From Jacaranda mimosifolia (taxonomy: Eukaryota > Streptophyta > Magnoliopsida > Lamiales > Bignoniaceae), in the NCBI GenBank assembly GCA_018894105.1, contig CM032128.1:21929001-21993000 (forward strand): a DNA stretch of 64,000 nt, written 5' to 3'. Below the pieces are notes generated by a model. The model worked only from the letters and a program-made list of their open reading frames with translations, searched no databases and was not told where the DNA came from. A program made the position numbers and the translations under genes. Below are positions 23,900 through 35,937 of the stretch, in pieces (within the stretch, counting starts at the first letter, position 1; every line of letters starts with the position of its first letter).

Positions 23900-25560
23900 G
23901 TACACATACCTTCTTCTTCTTGTCACGATCCTTATGAGCAATCTGCTTAACTCTTGTCCTTCATGATGTGGTGCTAGGAGGTGTAACAAAGTCCATTTCT
24001 TTTCTTTTTTCTCATTGTGTCACCTAAGTTTCACATACCTTTCATGATAGAAGCTATGGCCACTTTCAAGGGTGGAGCATCCCCTAATTCAGGACTTTTA
24101 GGGTGAATTCTAGCATCATCATCTTCCTCTTGCTCTTATTCTTACCACTCTTTTTCATCTTTCTCTTGCTCTTACTCTTCATCTTCTCTTTCCCGCTCAT
24201 TTTGTTTCTCCTCTTCTTCCTCATTAACTTCTTTTTTTTCTTCCTCATTATCTTCATTTTCTTTTCCCTTTTCTTCTTCTTCTAGCTCTTTTTCTTTCGA
24301 TTTCCCTTCATCTTTCTCCTCCTCAGCCTCAACTCCAATAGCAAGTCCTTCATTCTCAAGAAAGAAAAGTCCTTCTTTCAGTAATTCTATCTTGTTCTCT
24401 TTTTCATTCAACATTCCTTGCAAGCCATACACATCAACAGTTGGTGCTCCGTGTGTATTGGTAACAATAATTTCTCCTCATTAGAAAACGAATAAATATC
24501 TAGAACCTGTTCAAACATAACTCTACATCTTAGTTTATAATTTTATATGTACATAAAACTATTATAACAACAAAGATAAGGAATATAAGCTATTACCATA
24601 TTTCTAGTAATCATCTTGAATTTTTCTTCTGCATCAGCAACTTTCGTGGGAATCTTACTCCTATACCATTGAAGGAATCATGGAAATGAATGCAATGAAT
24701 TTGCCGTTCCCAAGCAAGGAATACGTTCATAAACCCAAGCATGTCATTCAAAAGAAGAATTATGCAATGGTGTAGTTACTCAATAATAATAATAATAAGT
24801 TACTCAATAATAATAATAATAAATATTAATAGTAACAATGACATTAACTTACCATCATGCCAATATTGCATCCATCAAAGTATTTCTTTCTTGGACCTTT
24901 TCCCATTTCACCTCCTAGATGCATCAAAATCTCATCATGCAAAAATTTAAATGCACCACCTCCCCATGCATAAAGGCCAATGGGAGATAAAACGTTCATG
25001 TACGTCAGAAGTAATCTAGGTGTTGAATAATTACTAGTTGGAAACAAAATACAATTGGAAACTAGTACTATGTACATCCTAAGAAAATCATCTATATCCT
25101 GATCACTATGTTATTCTGCCAACTCTTTCAATCTTTTACAAATCTCTACTCGAGTGACATTCTTTTTTTTTTCCTTCAAATAATTGTTTACAATTTCTGA
25201 CTCTATCTTTATATCAAAATTCGTAGGTTGCCTCACGCACTGCAACCCCCACAACAATAGAATAGTCCCTCGAGTAAAAGGAGCCTAATATTGTTACAAA
25301 AAATAAAAGGAGACATAATATCAAACCTTCTTAAGAGAGCTTCAACTCTAATAACATTATTAGTACTCAATCTACTCAAGTTAGTCATTTTACAGTACGC
25401 AAAAAATGAGGTTCTCTTTAGTGCTTCAGTGTGTCTGAAGCTCATCTTACCATTCAACTCTTTCATAATATTTTTAAATACTCTGAAGAGCATCGACAAT
25501 ATAGCTCGAAGTCTCTATTGCCTTCGGTGGTTTGGTGTGCAGGTCCTTGAGTTTTAGCCA
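23900..25560 (-). pseudogene. Plant-mobile-domain/DUF1985-like remnant with acidic linker (5' part of the Ulp1 gene)
   Basis: Read on the minus strand from about 25500. A helical stretch (ALKRTSFFAYCKMTNLS, then VEALLRRFD) is followed by a block at 25077-24844 containing ILFPTSNYSTPRLLL and GLYAWGGGAFKFLHDEI. That block resembles the LFP...YAWxxAVxxxL pattern of transposon-associated plant mobile domain or DUF1985 proteins. Next comes a strongly acidic Glu/Lys-rich linker (24432-24100), the usual spacer before an Ulp1 domain, whose remains lie at 19.3-20.4 kb beyond the nested LTR element. Frames are broken between blocks. Family assignment is by pattern only. Confidence 0.55.
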
Positions 25561-26599
25561 TTATTTTTGTAAAAAAGAGAGAGATACATAACTACATAAA
25601 TATTACATTGGAGGTTTTGGAACAACAACTTCCAATTTAAATACTGAAAGTTTTAATTTTGTACCAAAAAGACTTGCACATAATACTGAATTGAAGGTTT
25701 TGTATACTGCAACTCACAATTTAAATACTAAAAGTTTCAGTTTTTGTACAAAAAAATGCACAGTATATTGATTTGGAGATTTCTTGTACTACAAACTCAA
25801 AATTAAAATACTAAAAACTTGAATTTTGCTATTGAAAAAACTGGAACATAATACTGAATTGAAGATTTTCTATATTGCAATTCACAATTTATGTACACTA
25901 CTCCTTGTATGAATTATATAATTACTAAATTTAGATAACTAATAATTGAAGCATTCAATTAAAACAAGATTAAAGTATAAATTGACAATATTCAAGTATA
26001 AAAAAACTAATATTAGGGGTTAGTTTTTTTTTTTTTAATAAAAAAAGACTGTGGGTGAAGAAGCAAACAAAATAATATACTACATTTTTTTTTTGTATTT
26101 CAACACAAAATAACATAATAGAAAATTACACAATTTATCCCGTAAGTTATATGCAATTGTGGGGGCAAAAATAGAAACCCTTCTAACTATGACGAATGGG
26201 GAAAAATTAGTTACCAAACAAGAAAGTTAAAGAGATGAATATGTTGTTGCAGCACCAGCGTGAAAATGGCGAACAAAGCATTATTGTAACACGAGTGTCG
26301 GGTTTGCAAAATAGAGGGAATGACAAGGGAAAAAATGTGAGTTGAGGTAAGTCATGTGAAGTAATATTTTTGTTAGTGGGAAAGTGAAGGAATTTTTCTT
26401 ATTTTCAATTTAAGTGAAGATTTCTATGGTTTTTTATTTTTTTTTTGACTCAAGAGAAAATGAACTGAAAAAAAATGGGAAGATAAAATTGGAAAAAGTG
26501 GTGGATGGAGACAAAATTCTAAAGTGAAACTTGATTTGGCTATTTTTCTATCGTCAACGGTCGTATTAATTGCAATAATTTCTTATTTGTCCTTTCAAG

Positions 26600-26737
26600 G
26601 TCTCACTTCTTATGCAGCGGCATTACTTTTCCTGCTTAGTTATGGGCATCTTACTTCTCCGGTGCAGATAACCAATTCTCCAGTTCTTCCTTCGTCCTTC
26701 CTCCTCAGCCGCCGTGGAGGCGGTCAATCCGGAACAG
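26600..26737 (+). other. Putative 5' UTR exon of the oligoribonuclease gene
   Basis: A less AT-rich stretch ends at a good donor (GGAACAG|GTATCT, donor GT 26738-26739). Its splice partner is the acceptor AAGCACAG|ATG at 27083/27084. Read in the phase of exon 2, it has a stop (TAA) shortly upstream and no ATG, so translation would begin at 27084. The 5' end is unknown, and the pairing is inferred. Confidence 0.45.
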
Positions 26738-27083
26738 GTATCTTCCGTCGCTTCTCTCCCTGCTTAATTTCGTGTCTACCAACTTTTTGTTGATTGGACA
26801 AAATAGGAGCCTATTTGATAATACGACCTGCTGCGAGTAAAATTTCAAATCCTTAGAAGCTATAAGTTGTAATTGCTGAAAATTTCGAATTTAGGGATGG
26901 GTTTTTGGTTTTAAGCTCTTAAGTTTGAGGGTCATTGTTATTTAACCAAGTTGAAATGGAGAAATGGTTTTATATTCTGCATGATTAACCCGCCTCCCTA
27001 TGAAGGACTGTTCACTCTGTGTATATGTGTGTGTTCTTGAGTTACTGAGGAGCTTAGTGAACCAGTAATCAGCATAAGCACAG

Positions 27084-30000
27084 ATGGATCAGCTCTCAAT
27101 TTCCTTTTCATTGCTTGAGCTGGATGGTGAAGAGGCTAAGAGACAGAGTTCAACTACTCCTGCTGCCGCAGATAATTCTGAAAGACAAGGTTTGAAACTT
27201 CTTTTTTGTACTCTAGCTTTCTGTGATTTTCCTGTTTATCGATGTGGAAGATTTTACTGTTTTCGACACAAAGGGCGGTGCTAGGTTTTTCTTACATTTT
27301 TAAGTCGATTAAAATCTTTACTTAGTGCTTTATCCTGTCAACATACCTATTATATTCAACTTATGCTGCATTGCCATGGCGACCTTTCAATTTTAGTTGC
27401 TCTTTTTTATTTTATTTTATTTATTTTTGGTGTGTAAATTGCCCTAAAAGAACAACATGGTGGTGCAGATAGTGATAAAGGAGTAGACCATTGTATAGAA
27501 GATGAAATCTTGCTGCAAAATGCAAATGGGGATCTGCAAACCTCTGAACCAACTCCACTAGAGTACAAAATGCCACTTGTGTGGATTGACCTGGAAATGA
27601 CTGGTGAGGTTTAGGTTATGAATTAGTTTTTCACATATGATGTGTGTTCATCAACTGTATTTTATTTCTTTATAGATTTTGTCAGTAGATTGTGCTTGAA
27701 ATTACAGTAAACATATGGAGCCCTGGCTCTGTTTGTGAAGGCATCAGAAATTGGGTCCCAAGCACTTTACTTTTTGGAGGGAGTCCTACTGTCTTTTGTT
27801 TCTTGGGATGTCTAGTAGATTGATTGAAAATTTGGGTATCTGAAAGATTTATTTTGCATAGGAAATTGCGGCTCAGTAGTTTAAAAACATTTTTTAGGTT
27901 TTTGTCAAATTAGCTAATTCATATCTTTATTCTATAACAACATCTAAAATTTATTCCGTTTGACTAGTATATTTGCTGTTAACTACATTCTTGAGACAAA
28001 CACTTAAGAGTTCTTCTTTGGGCTAGGCAGCTGCTTGAGTCCCAAGTATCCATAAGCAAAAATGTCTTCAAATAGGTGTTTGTCTTTTGTTCCTTGTTCC
28101 AGGTTAGTTTTTTCTGTAACCTTCCTCCACCACTTGTTCCTTCCCGGATCCTTTGTCTTCACTTCACTCTTTGTCTTTTTTCTTCATAGATCTTTTGACG
28201 TTTGATCTTGTTCATTCTGCACCTAGATCCTTTCTTCATGTCAAAACTAATGCCCAATCCAGCGTGAAAGAGACGGAGAATGTAAGATACCGGTGTTTTT
28301 ATTTGTTTTCACTTCTCTTTTGTCTTGCATAGCCTTCTCGTGTCTACCTTACTCTTGTCCTATCTTTAATTAAATCATCCAGCACTCTAAACGTCTTTTG
28401 CAAAGCTTCACCTGCAGGAGCCGGACAGTGTCCAGAAAGATCATAGCAGCTTTACCAGAGCTTGATTGACTTGATAATGATTTGCTTTAATAAAAAATTG
28501 AATCGTTTTGTTACTTTTTAATTGGGACTTACTTCACAAAATTATTCCTCGTTTTCAATGTATAGGAAAGGAGAAAAACTTTTGAATATTGCAATATCAT
28601 CCAATGGTTATTAGTTATTAGTTCTGGCTGGCAATATGTGTTTTTATTAGTGGCTTCTTTTTGTAAAATATGCTCCATCTATAGGATTTGAGATTGGATT
28701 GGAGATATTTTATAACGCTCATTGCTCATTTGATATACAGTTATAGACTGTTAAATCACATAATGTATAACAGATTTACCCATTGGTTTTTGAGTTGTTG
28801 CCAATGGAAAGTCTTGTGATATTTGCATGATCTTTTTTCTTAGATATAAAGAAAGATCTAGTGTTTTGTCCTTGCATATTGAATTAAGGTTACTCAATAT
28901 CGTGATATATGTGCTGAATAAGTTGTTTCTCTTGACTTAAATTTTCATTTCACCTATTCTTTTCTATCACTGCACTAAAAAAGAAAAAAATAAATAAATC
29001 TAAGAATAGCAAATGAGAAAGCAATTTCCTTTTTCGTTTACTTTATATATTTGCCTGATTTCGTACCCAACTGGGAACAGTCTTAAGGCATAACCTAATA
29101 AAAAGTAAAATGACTTATAATGATTGCCTAAGATCTTTTCTCTTTTTTGTCTATGTAGGTTTGAATATTGAAGTTGATAGAATTTTGGAGATCGCTTGTG
29201 TGATTACAGATGGAAATTTAACCAAGTCAATTGAGGTAAGATCAGCTTTCCTTTTTCTCTTCCTTTTATTTTTTGATTATCATGTTTTTCCATTTGCAGC
29301 TGATTTTCAGCTTCTTGTTGTTTGGCTTGCTGAACGTTGTGTCTCTACAGTTGTTTACATCTCTTGTCTTTGTAATGTGGTCATTGTTTATCTCTCCTGC
29401 ACTCATAATGAATTTTCCATCTTTCTTTTTGCAGGGTCCTGATTTGGTTATTCATCAAACAAAGGAGTGCCTTGATAACATGGGAGAATGGTGTCAAAAG
29501 CATCATTTGGAGAGTGGCATGTAACTTCACCTTTGTTGTTACCTCGCATGAAATTGAAATATCTAAACTAAAACATCAAGACTTGTGGTTTTAGAGAATG
29601 CTACTCCGTCTGTTTGACAATTGACTGACTTTTCTAAAAATATCTCAATGCAATTAGTTTGAAGAAATAATACTTGCGAACTAATAGTTTACATATGACA
29701 TTATTTTTTACTAATTTTTAGTGTCATTTCCTAAAATGAAGTAAATACCAATAAGATTTTTGTTTGTATTTCTGAGAATGGATGGACTGACCAAAACAAT
29801 TCCCCAGTCCAGATTTCTATAGACAAGAAGTGTATTTTATCGATTTTAAGGTTCCTTTACATCGCTAGTGACATAAGTTATGTTGGTACTTAGGTTTGAC
29901 GGAGAAGGTTCTTCAAAGTACAATAAGTGAACAAGAAGCTGAAAAGCAGGTAATTGTGACCTTTGGCCCCTATACACAGGGCTTTATATCCATGCCATAC

Positions 30001-33000
30001 AAAAATATTTGTATAATTACTAAGGTTCCATATTGCAACCTCTCATGGGGTTTCTGTCTATTATTATATCCTAAAGGAATTGTTGGACAATTTTCGTCGA
30101 AACTGTCTTTTCAACCAAGTAAGATGGGGAAGGAGTTGGACCAAACTCCGCTAATTGTCTATTATGTAGCATTGTTCCCTGCGTGGGGCGCTGGCAGGGA
30201 AGACTTCTGTATAACCTGTTGGTAGCAATATCAATATCTGAGTCCCAAAATGTCTGTCTTAACTGTGTGTGCATTAGTTGTCTTCTTAGCATATCAAGTA
30301 AATACTCATCAAATGAATGCAGTTTCACCAGCTGAATTATGCCAGGTTATCTGACACTGAAAGTATATTGGACTTCTATCTAAAGATTCATTTCACATTT
30401 CTGATGTTAGACTCAGAAAAGCTAGTCCCATTTACTTATTATGATCAAGTAGTATCATTCAGTTCATCACCAGTAAGGCACAGAATAATTCTTGCTGGTG
30501 TGTGATAAAATTTAAACATATGAAAAGGTCAAGGTTAATAAAATGCTGGATGACTGGAATTTGTGGTAATCTCATTCTGATTAAAGTGTCCTGAAGATAG
30601 TCTTACTTGTTAATTCTTCTCAAATCCTATCCTACTTAGGCTGGACCATGCGAAAAGTTAATATCTGGCATATCTTCCGCTATAGAGACTGTACATTTTT
30701 CACATGTTACTTTCCATGCGTATAATGAATGACCTAAGAGCAGTTTTTAGGTAAAATGATGCCAAAATTTATAACTTTTCCTGTAAACTTCCTCTTAATG
30801 GTCCTTGTAGTATTGTGTGAAACTGACTATTATTCACAAACCTTACAAGTCTACTCAGGTCCACTCAGCCAAATTAAACTGATTAATGATATAACCATTA
30901 TTATGGCTCTCAAAAAGTTCATGATATAGTTGCTTTTTTATCGATAATTGAACTGCCTAATTAACCATGAAATCTCGACTCTTGATGTTCCTCCGCAATT
31001 ACTTACCTTGTTTTGAAAATTAGTTCATAGCCTCTTCACGTGAGATTTGAACTTTGGGACCTAAATGCTGCGGGTGCCTTTTTATGAGATTTCCTTTCTT
31101 ATTTCATCAAAGAAGTTCTGCCAGCATTTCAGCAAAGGAGGAAGGATTTATGCACACGCTAAAGGATTTGATACATTTCTTGTATATAATATCCTAACTA
31201 CTTAGCTTGTCCCCAGTACCAGCACACCCTTAATTTTTAAATTAATTATCAAGCAGTTTCCATATTATTCTCTCAAGATAATGTAAGATATCCAAAGTCT
31301 GCTGGAGATAATTGACCAAGCACAGAAGTGTCTGTCTTGTACCTTCTGTACAAGTGGACTAATCCACTTCCCTAATTTTCTGCCAGCAGTAGATTGCGTA
31401 TTGTACTTGTCAAGATATCTGATTCTTTCTTTAGATTGATGGTAATAACAACATTGAAATAAGGCTACTTTTTAGCGTGTGACAGTTTATTACGAGTGGG
31501 TAATCAGGTTCCTATCTCCATCAAAGTCACCGCAATAAACTATCCAAGTAATATTTTCTACTAGATGTGGTTGTGATTAGTGCTACATGTCTTTTTACTA
31601 AATTTTCTTCTGTATTTTGTGTAACTCTTGTTCATCTATATGATTGCTTACTGCTGGATGCTATTGACTTTAGCATGCAGATAAAGTTCATAATTGGTTG
31701 AGATTGACTGTTCTAAACTTGATCCTCGATTGTATGATTTGCTGCATATATATTGTCTTACACACGCTTACAATTTGCTTCTGAAATATTCTTGTTTTTC
31801 TCCTTTCATCTATGTAGGTTATCGAATTTGTGAAGAGACATGTGGGCACATATACACCTTTTATTGCGGGAAATTCTGTCTATATGGATCTTCTATTTTT
31901 AAGAGTAAGGAAACTAAAACTAGCTTTTACTATACATCTTGAAATATTTTACTTTTTATCAACTTAACATACAAATGAATTTTTTATGTGTCTTTTATAC
32001 CTATACCACATAAGATCGGACATTTGTGCAAAGCTTTGGAACCATTGAGATTCATTGTTGCCTGATTGTTTTCCGCAAAAGGACATGCAGACGAGAAACA
32101 GTGAAACTTAGCCAAAGGAAAAAGGAACTCGTTTATAAATGATAAGAAAGACTTCAGAGTCACATTTTCAGGGAAAGAAAATAAAAAAATACTGTCTCGC
32201 ATTGCGTGCATGGAGATGATGAGAAAATTTGCTCAGATAAAAAGCAAGGCATCCATAACAGCAAGTCTACAAGAATGCGACTGCAAGTTGTTTTACATAT
32301 ATTTGGATGTCTTTCAATCTGTTAATTGTTCCTTAAGACTTTTTTATAATGTTGACATTCTTGTGCTACAGTTGAGTAAAGCATATGGCCAGCAACAAAC
32401 TGCGGATATATGGATATCTTTTAAGCTTTAATCATTGGTTGGACTTTCTATAATGTCGCCTACTATACTCTATAGATGTCTAAAGCATGCCATCAGGTAA
32501 TAAAGAAGCACATTTGATTGAGTCATGTATGATTTGGACTCTGGTATTATATTCTCAAAGATATGATGAATAAGGCTGTGACGTTGAATTTTAATCCAGT
32601 AGACTCAGCTTTGATGGAATATTTAGATATCAACAAAACACATAGGGGTATTTTCTTTCTCGTCTTCTGACCTTTTGGCTTTTGCTTGTGATGAAGCTTT
32701 CCGGTTATAATATTGGTATTGAATTTTTCTGTGGCAGAAATACATGCCAGATTTGGCGGCCCTTTTCTCGCACGTTCTTGTTGATGTCAGCAGTGTCAAG
32801 GCATTATTATGTCTCCGTTGGTACCCTAGAGGTGACAATTTCAGTCCTCTTCAATACAAGCAAACAATATTTGCCAAAATATTCTTTGTATATCCATTTT
32901 CTCACTTGGCTGTTTGCACAATTCCTCAGTCACATTATTGACCAAACCCCATTGCTGCTTGAGGATAAAAAGCCATAGATAGATTTGAGTAAATAGCAAT

Positions 33001-33171
33001 CTTAATCCCCCTCAACTTTGCATGTGAATATCAATATCTTGTTTGGCAGATAAAAGAAAGGCTCCCCAAAAGGAAAACAAACACAGAGCAATGGATGACA
33101 TAAAGGAAAGCATAGCGGAACTCAGATACTACAAGGACCACATATTCAAACCCTGCAAGTCGAAGAAATAA
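27084..33171 (+). CDS. Oligoribonuclease (DEDDh 3'-5' exonuclease), 8 coding exons
   Basis: Degrades 2-5-nt RNA fragments left by other RNases; the eukaryotic relatives (REXO2/Orn) act in mitochondria and cytosol. Exons: 27084-27189, 27469-27603, 29159-29235, 29435-29516, 29894-29949, 31818-31904, 32738-32831, 33050-33171. They join in phase to 252 codons plus TAA. Motifs: [10 protein letters not shown] (residues ~73-82; catalytic Asp and Glu), [35 protein letters not shown] (third acidic residue), [10 protein letters not shown], and [11 protein letters not shown] (catalytic His and Asp, motif III). All DEDDh residues are present. The first ~70 residues are non-conserved, with no obvious transit peptide. 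The ATG at 27084 is the first in phase. Intron 4 (29517-29893) starts GC rather than GT; the others are GT-AG. An AATAAA at 33475-33480 fits polyadenylation. Confidence 0.93.
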
Positions 33172-33500
33172 TATTAGAGACACTGCATATGGGGTGCTGC
33201 AGCTCCATACGTGTAAAAGAAGGTGCATTTTCACCAGCTTTTTTGGTGTGAATGCTCAAAATTCTACCAGGGAATTCAATATGGATTGCTAGTGTTGCGC
33301 AGATATACGAAGTCTGTGAGAACCAACAAGTAACCCTGTTCAAGTGAAGCGAAGTGCCAAAACGTAATGGTAAAATATGTCTTACACTTACACCTCGGCT
33401 AATAGACATTTTGCACGAAGGAGGTTATACTTGTAGCTTGCCTTATGTTTGCTATAAATGATTAATCAATGGATAATAAAACATATTTTTATGTTTTATG
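33172..33500 (+). other. Probable 3' UTR of the oligoribonuclease gene
   Basis: Runs from the stop codon to just past AATAAA (33475-33480). The cleavage site is inferred from that hexamer only. Confidence 0.5.
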
Positions 33501-34170
33501 AATTAAATAGTATGATTGTAAATATATTCTCCAAATGATCTTGTCATTTTTTTTTAATCTTTTACATTTTTCTTTTCTACTTAGATTTCTTCTCCCATTT
33601 TTATGTAACCTCGTACATATTTTTTCTCCCTTTTTTATATCTTTTCTAGACAACATTTCCTCTTTCTTCATTTTTTAGGTGGCACAATCTGGTTTTGGCA
33701 ATGAGAGTAGTGTTGAAAATCGAATTTTTGGCGGCAATTTTTTCTTCTTCTTTGATTGGACAAACTTGTCTGTTGTAGTGGATGTATAAACAGTCACAAT
33801 AATAAAAAATGATGTCCTAACAAACATTCATATCTTTTTATTTTAACAACTTGTTCGTCTAAGTAGCTTATTTTAATATTACTTTCTGATTCATTCAGAA
33901 GATTTTATATTCAATAACAACTCTATCATTCTGTCTTCTATCTTATCTAAGAATGGCTTTCAAATAGCTATTCCTTTTCTTTTAGAAGCGAAGAGGTCTA
34001 AAATCATGAGACATAGTACAAAATAATTTGGCCTCATAAATTAGGCTTAAGATATAAACACAACCATGTTAAACATTTTATTAATTCAACATTTATTATA
34101 AGATATTTATTCAATTCACCTCTCAAATTTACATTTAAATGAAGTCCCCTTATCATATATATATATATAG

Positions 34171-34201
<31 letters not shown>

Positions 34202-34480
34202 GAATTTGATGGCACCTAAAGGTGGTGATCTTCATATATGTCCATAACGCTTAGGCCTTAAAATGTTTTAAAGTTATATAGGATTATTGAGATGAGACAT
34301 CAGTATCTGGATAGAATTGCATGCAGTCTGCATGTTACAATCCTTCTTATTTCATCAATATTGGTGTAGAAATACTACCGCGCGTGCATGGGTGTAAGTT
34401 AGAGGACAATTTCACTAAATAATCTCGTTAAAAATTTTCTATTAAAATATACTCAAAATTGAATGAAGAGTTTGTTTGTT
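33501..34480. other. Intergenic DNA with (TA)n(CA)n microsatellite
   Basis: Nothing coding seen. (TA)7 at about 34156-34169 followed by (AC)n at 34171-34199. Confidence 0.6.
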
Positions 34481-34484
34481 ATGA

Positions 34485-35172
34485 TCAATATTCGAAAAAT
34501 CGGACCATTTTTTGAACTGCAAAACTTATCGGTTTATGGTTCACTAGTTCAACTGTTGGTCGGATCGTAATTGAACCACAATTGAATTCTGACATTATAA
34601 TTATGTAATATATATTGTATATTTTATATATTACTTAAAAGTTAATAAAATATCAAACATAAAATATAAAGAGTCTAAATTATATTGCTCGATTTTATAA
34701 GTTGAAACTTTTTGGAAGAGACAGCTAAAAGCACATGGGTTGGGTAACGAATTAAGAGTTTTTACCTTCTAGCCAGATTTAAAAAGAATATTAGATTTGA
34801 GTTGGAACTTTTATTTTGTAGATCTATTTGAGTGTTTTAGGCTTTTAGCTTTTTAAAATGTAACTTAGCCTTGAAAGTTTGCACATTAGCCAAAACAAAT
34901 AAAAAAAAAGTGTTAATTATGCCAAAAATTAAAGGGAAGAAAAAAAAAAAAAAAGAACCGCTTTGGTTTTAATAAACTGTGAACGGTTTAACGGCTCAAA
35001 CGGTCTAATTGCTGGTTTACACGATTTTGACAAAATAAGTTTTTTTTTTTTTAGTCTAACAATTTTTACTCAAAATTGAATCGATTCAAAAGGCGGTCAA
35101 CGGTTCAACCAATCCTACCGTCCAATCCGATACGATACGATACAATAATGCAAGCTTAATTTTTCGAATCGA
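34485..35172. mobile_element. Possible non-autonomous DNA element (weak)
   Basis: Short inverted ends: TTCGAAAAAT near 34490 and its reverse complement ATTTTTCGAA near 35159. Inside, words built on CGGTTTAACGG, CAACGGTTCAACC and GGTCGGATCG recur in both orientations, a style typical of plant non-autonomous DNA transposons. No target duplication was established. Confidence 0.3.
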
Positions 35173-35526
35173 GGCACTACAGTAATTTTGTGCTTTCGCA
35201 ATTGGACTTTGATCCCTACTCCAATTTCTTGAGAATCATAAAGGGCTTATTTTTAATGTAATGGAGATTTGTGAGTGTTAACAAAATACTCATTGCCATT
35301 GGTAAAATGAACGGAGTTTTTTTTTTTTTTTTTTTTGGTTTTTTGTTTTTTTTTTAACTTACAATGATGAATCTATCATTTCAACAAAATAATATTATTA
35401 TATTATCGAAATTCAATCAAATAACTTAAAATACAAACTTCACATAAGGAGCCCATTCGAATTCGAACTCCTAACCTCCTACATAATATGCCATTGGACC
35501 ACAAGTCACTCAACAAAGTTTCTTTG

Positions 35527-35937
35527 GCTATGTTTGGTTACATTTTGGGAAAACAAAAAATTTTCCTCCAAAATGCTAAATTAAATTTCACAAAACACCT
35601 TCTACCTTTCATTATCCCCAAAACTTTCTCATTTTTTAATATATCCATACATATATTATATATATCATACATACTTTATTATTATTCAAAAATAAAAAAA
35701 AATTTCAATTCCATTTTCACCCAAAAAATCCAACAAAAAGCATTGATTTGACTATTACAGTAAAATTTGTCTCCTCCTAAAACATAAACAAACATACTAA
35801 AATTCCCCCAAATAATTTTCTTATTATTCCCAAAACATATACAAACATATATCATATTTTCCAACACAAATTTCATATTCCCCAACCCCACTCCCAAAAC
35901 ACAATTCAAAACACATAATTCATATCCAAACATTACC
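35527..35937. mobile_element. MITE, member 2 of the 14.5-kb family
   Basis: Inverted ends ATGTTTGGTTACATTTTGGG (near 35529) and the reverse complement of ATTCATATCCAAACATT (ending near 35935). Its interior aligns with 14600-14890, most strikingly around CATTGATTTGACTATTACAG and the CCAACCCCACTCCCAAAA segment near the right end. Non-coding. Confidence 0.7.

Larger units (their letters stand above)
15010..26545. mobile_element. Decayed Mutator-like (MULE) region with PMD/Ulp1 gene remains
   Basis: The left edge (about 15015-15090, with CCATCCACTATTTTTCTAG) and the reverse complement of the right edge (about 26460-26545, with CCATCCACCACTTTTTCCA) align over roughly 90 bp, consistent with long degenerate inverted repeats. 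Between them lie minus-strand remains of a plant-mobile-domain/DUF1985-like and Ulp1-protease gene, cargo often found in plant MULEs, plus a subterminal tandem array. A 3.35-kb gag-only LTR element is nested within. No 9-bp target duplication was found, no MURA transposase was recognised, and the exact ends are uncertain. Confidence 0.45.

Noticed and set aside
24103..24432. Phe/Leu-rich frame (+) and Glu-rich frame (-)
   Set aside because: The + strand frame is the shadow of the acidic linker read on the minus strand, which is treated as part of the PMD/Ulp1 remnant.
29110..29524. Open frames of 83-110 codons in the oligoribonuclease locus
   Set aside because: They run through introns; only parts coincide with exons 4 and 5. 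The spliced model explains them.
29896..30225. 109-codon open frame beginning TEKVLQST
   Set aside because: Only the first 18 codons are exon 5 of the spliced order (29894-29949); the rest is intron read-through.
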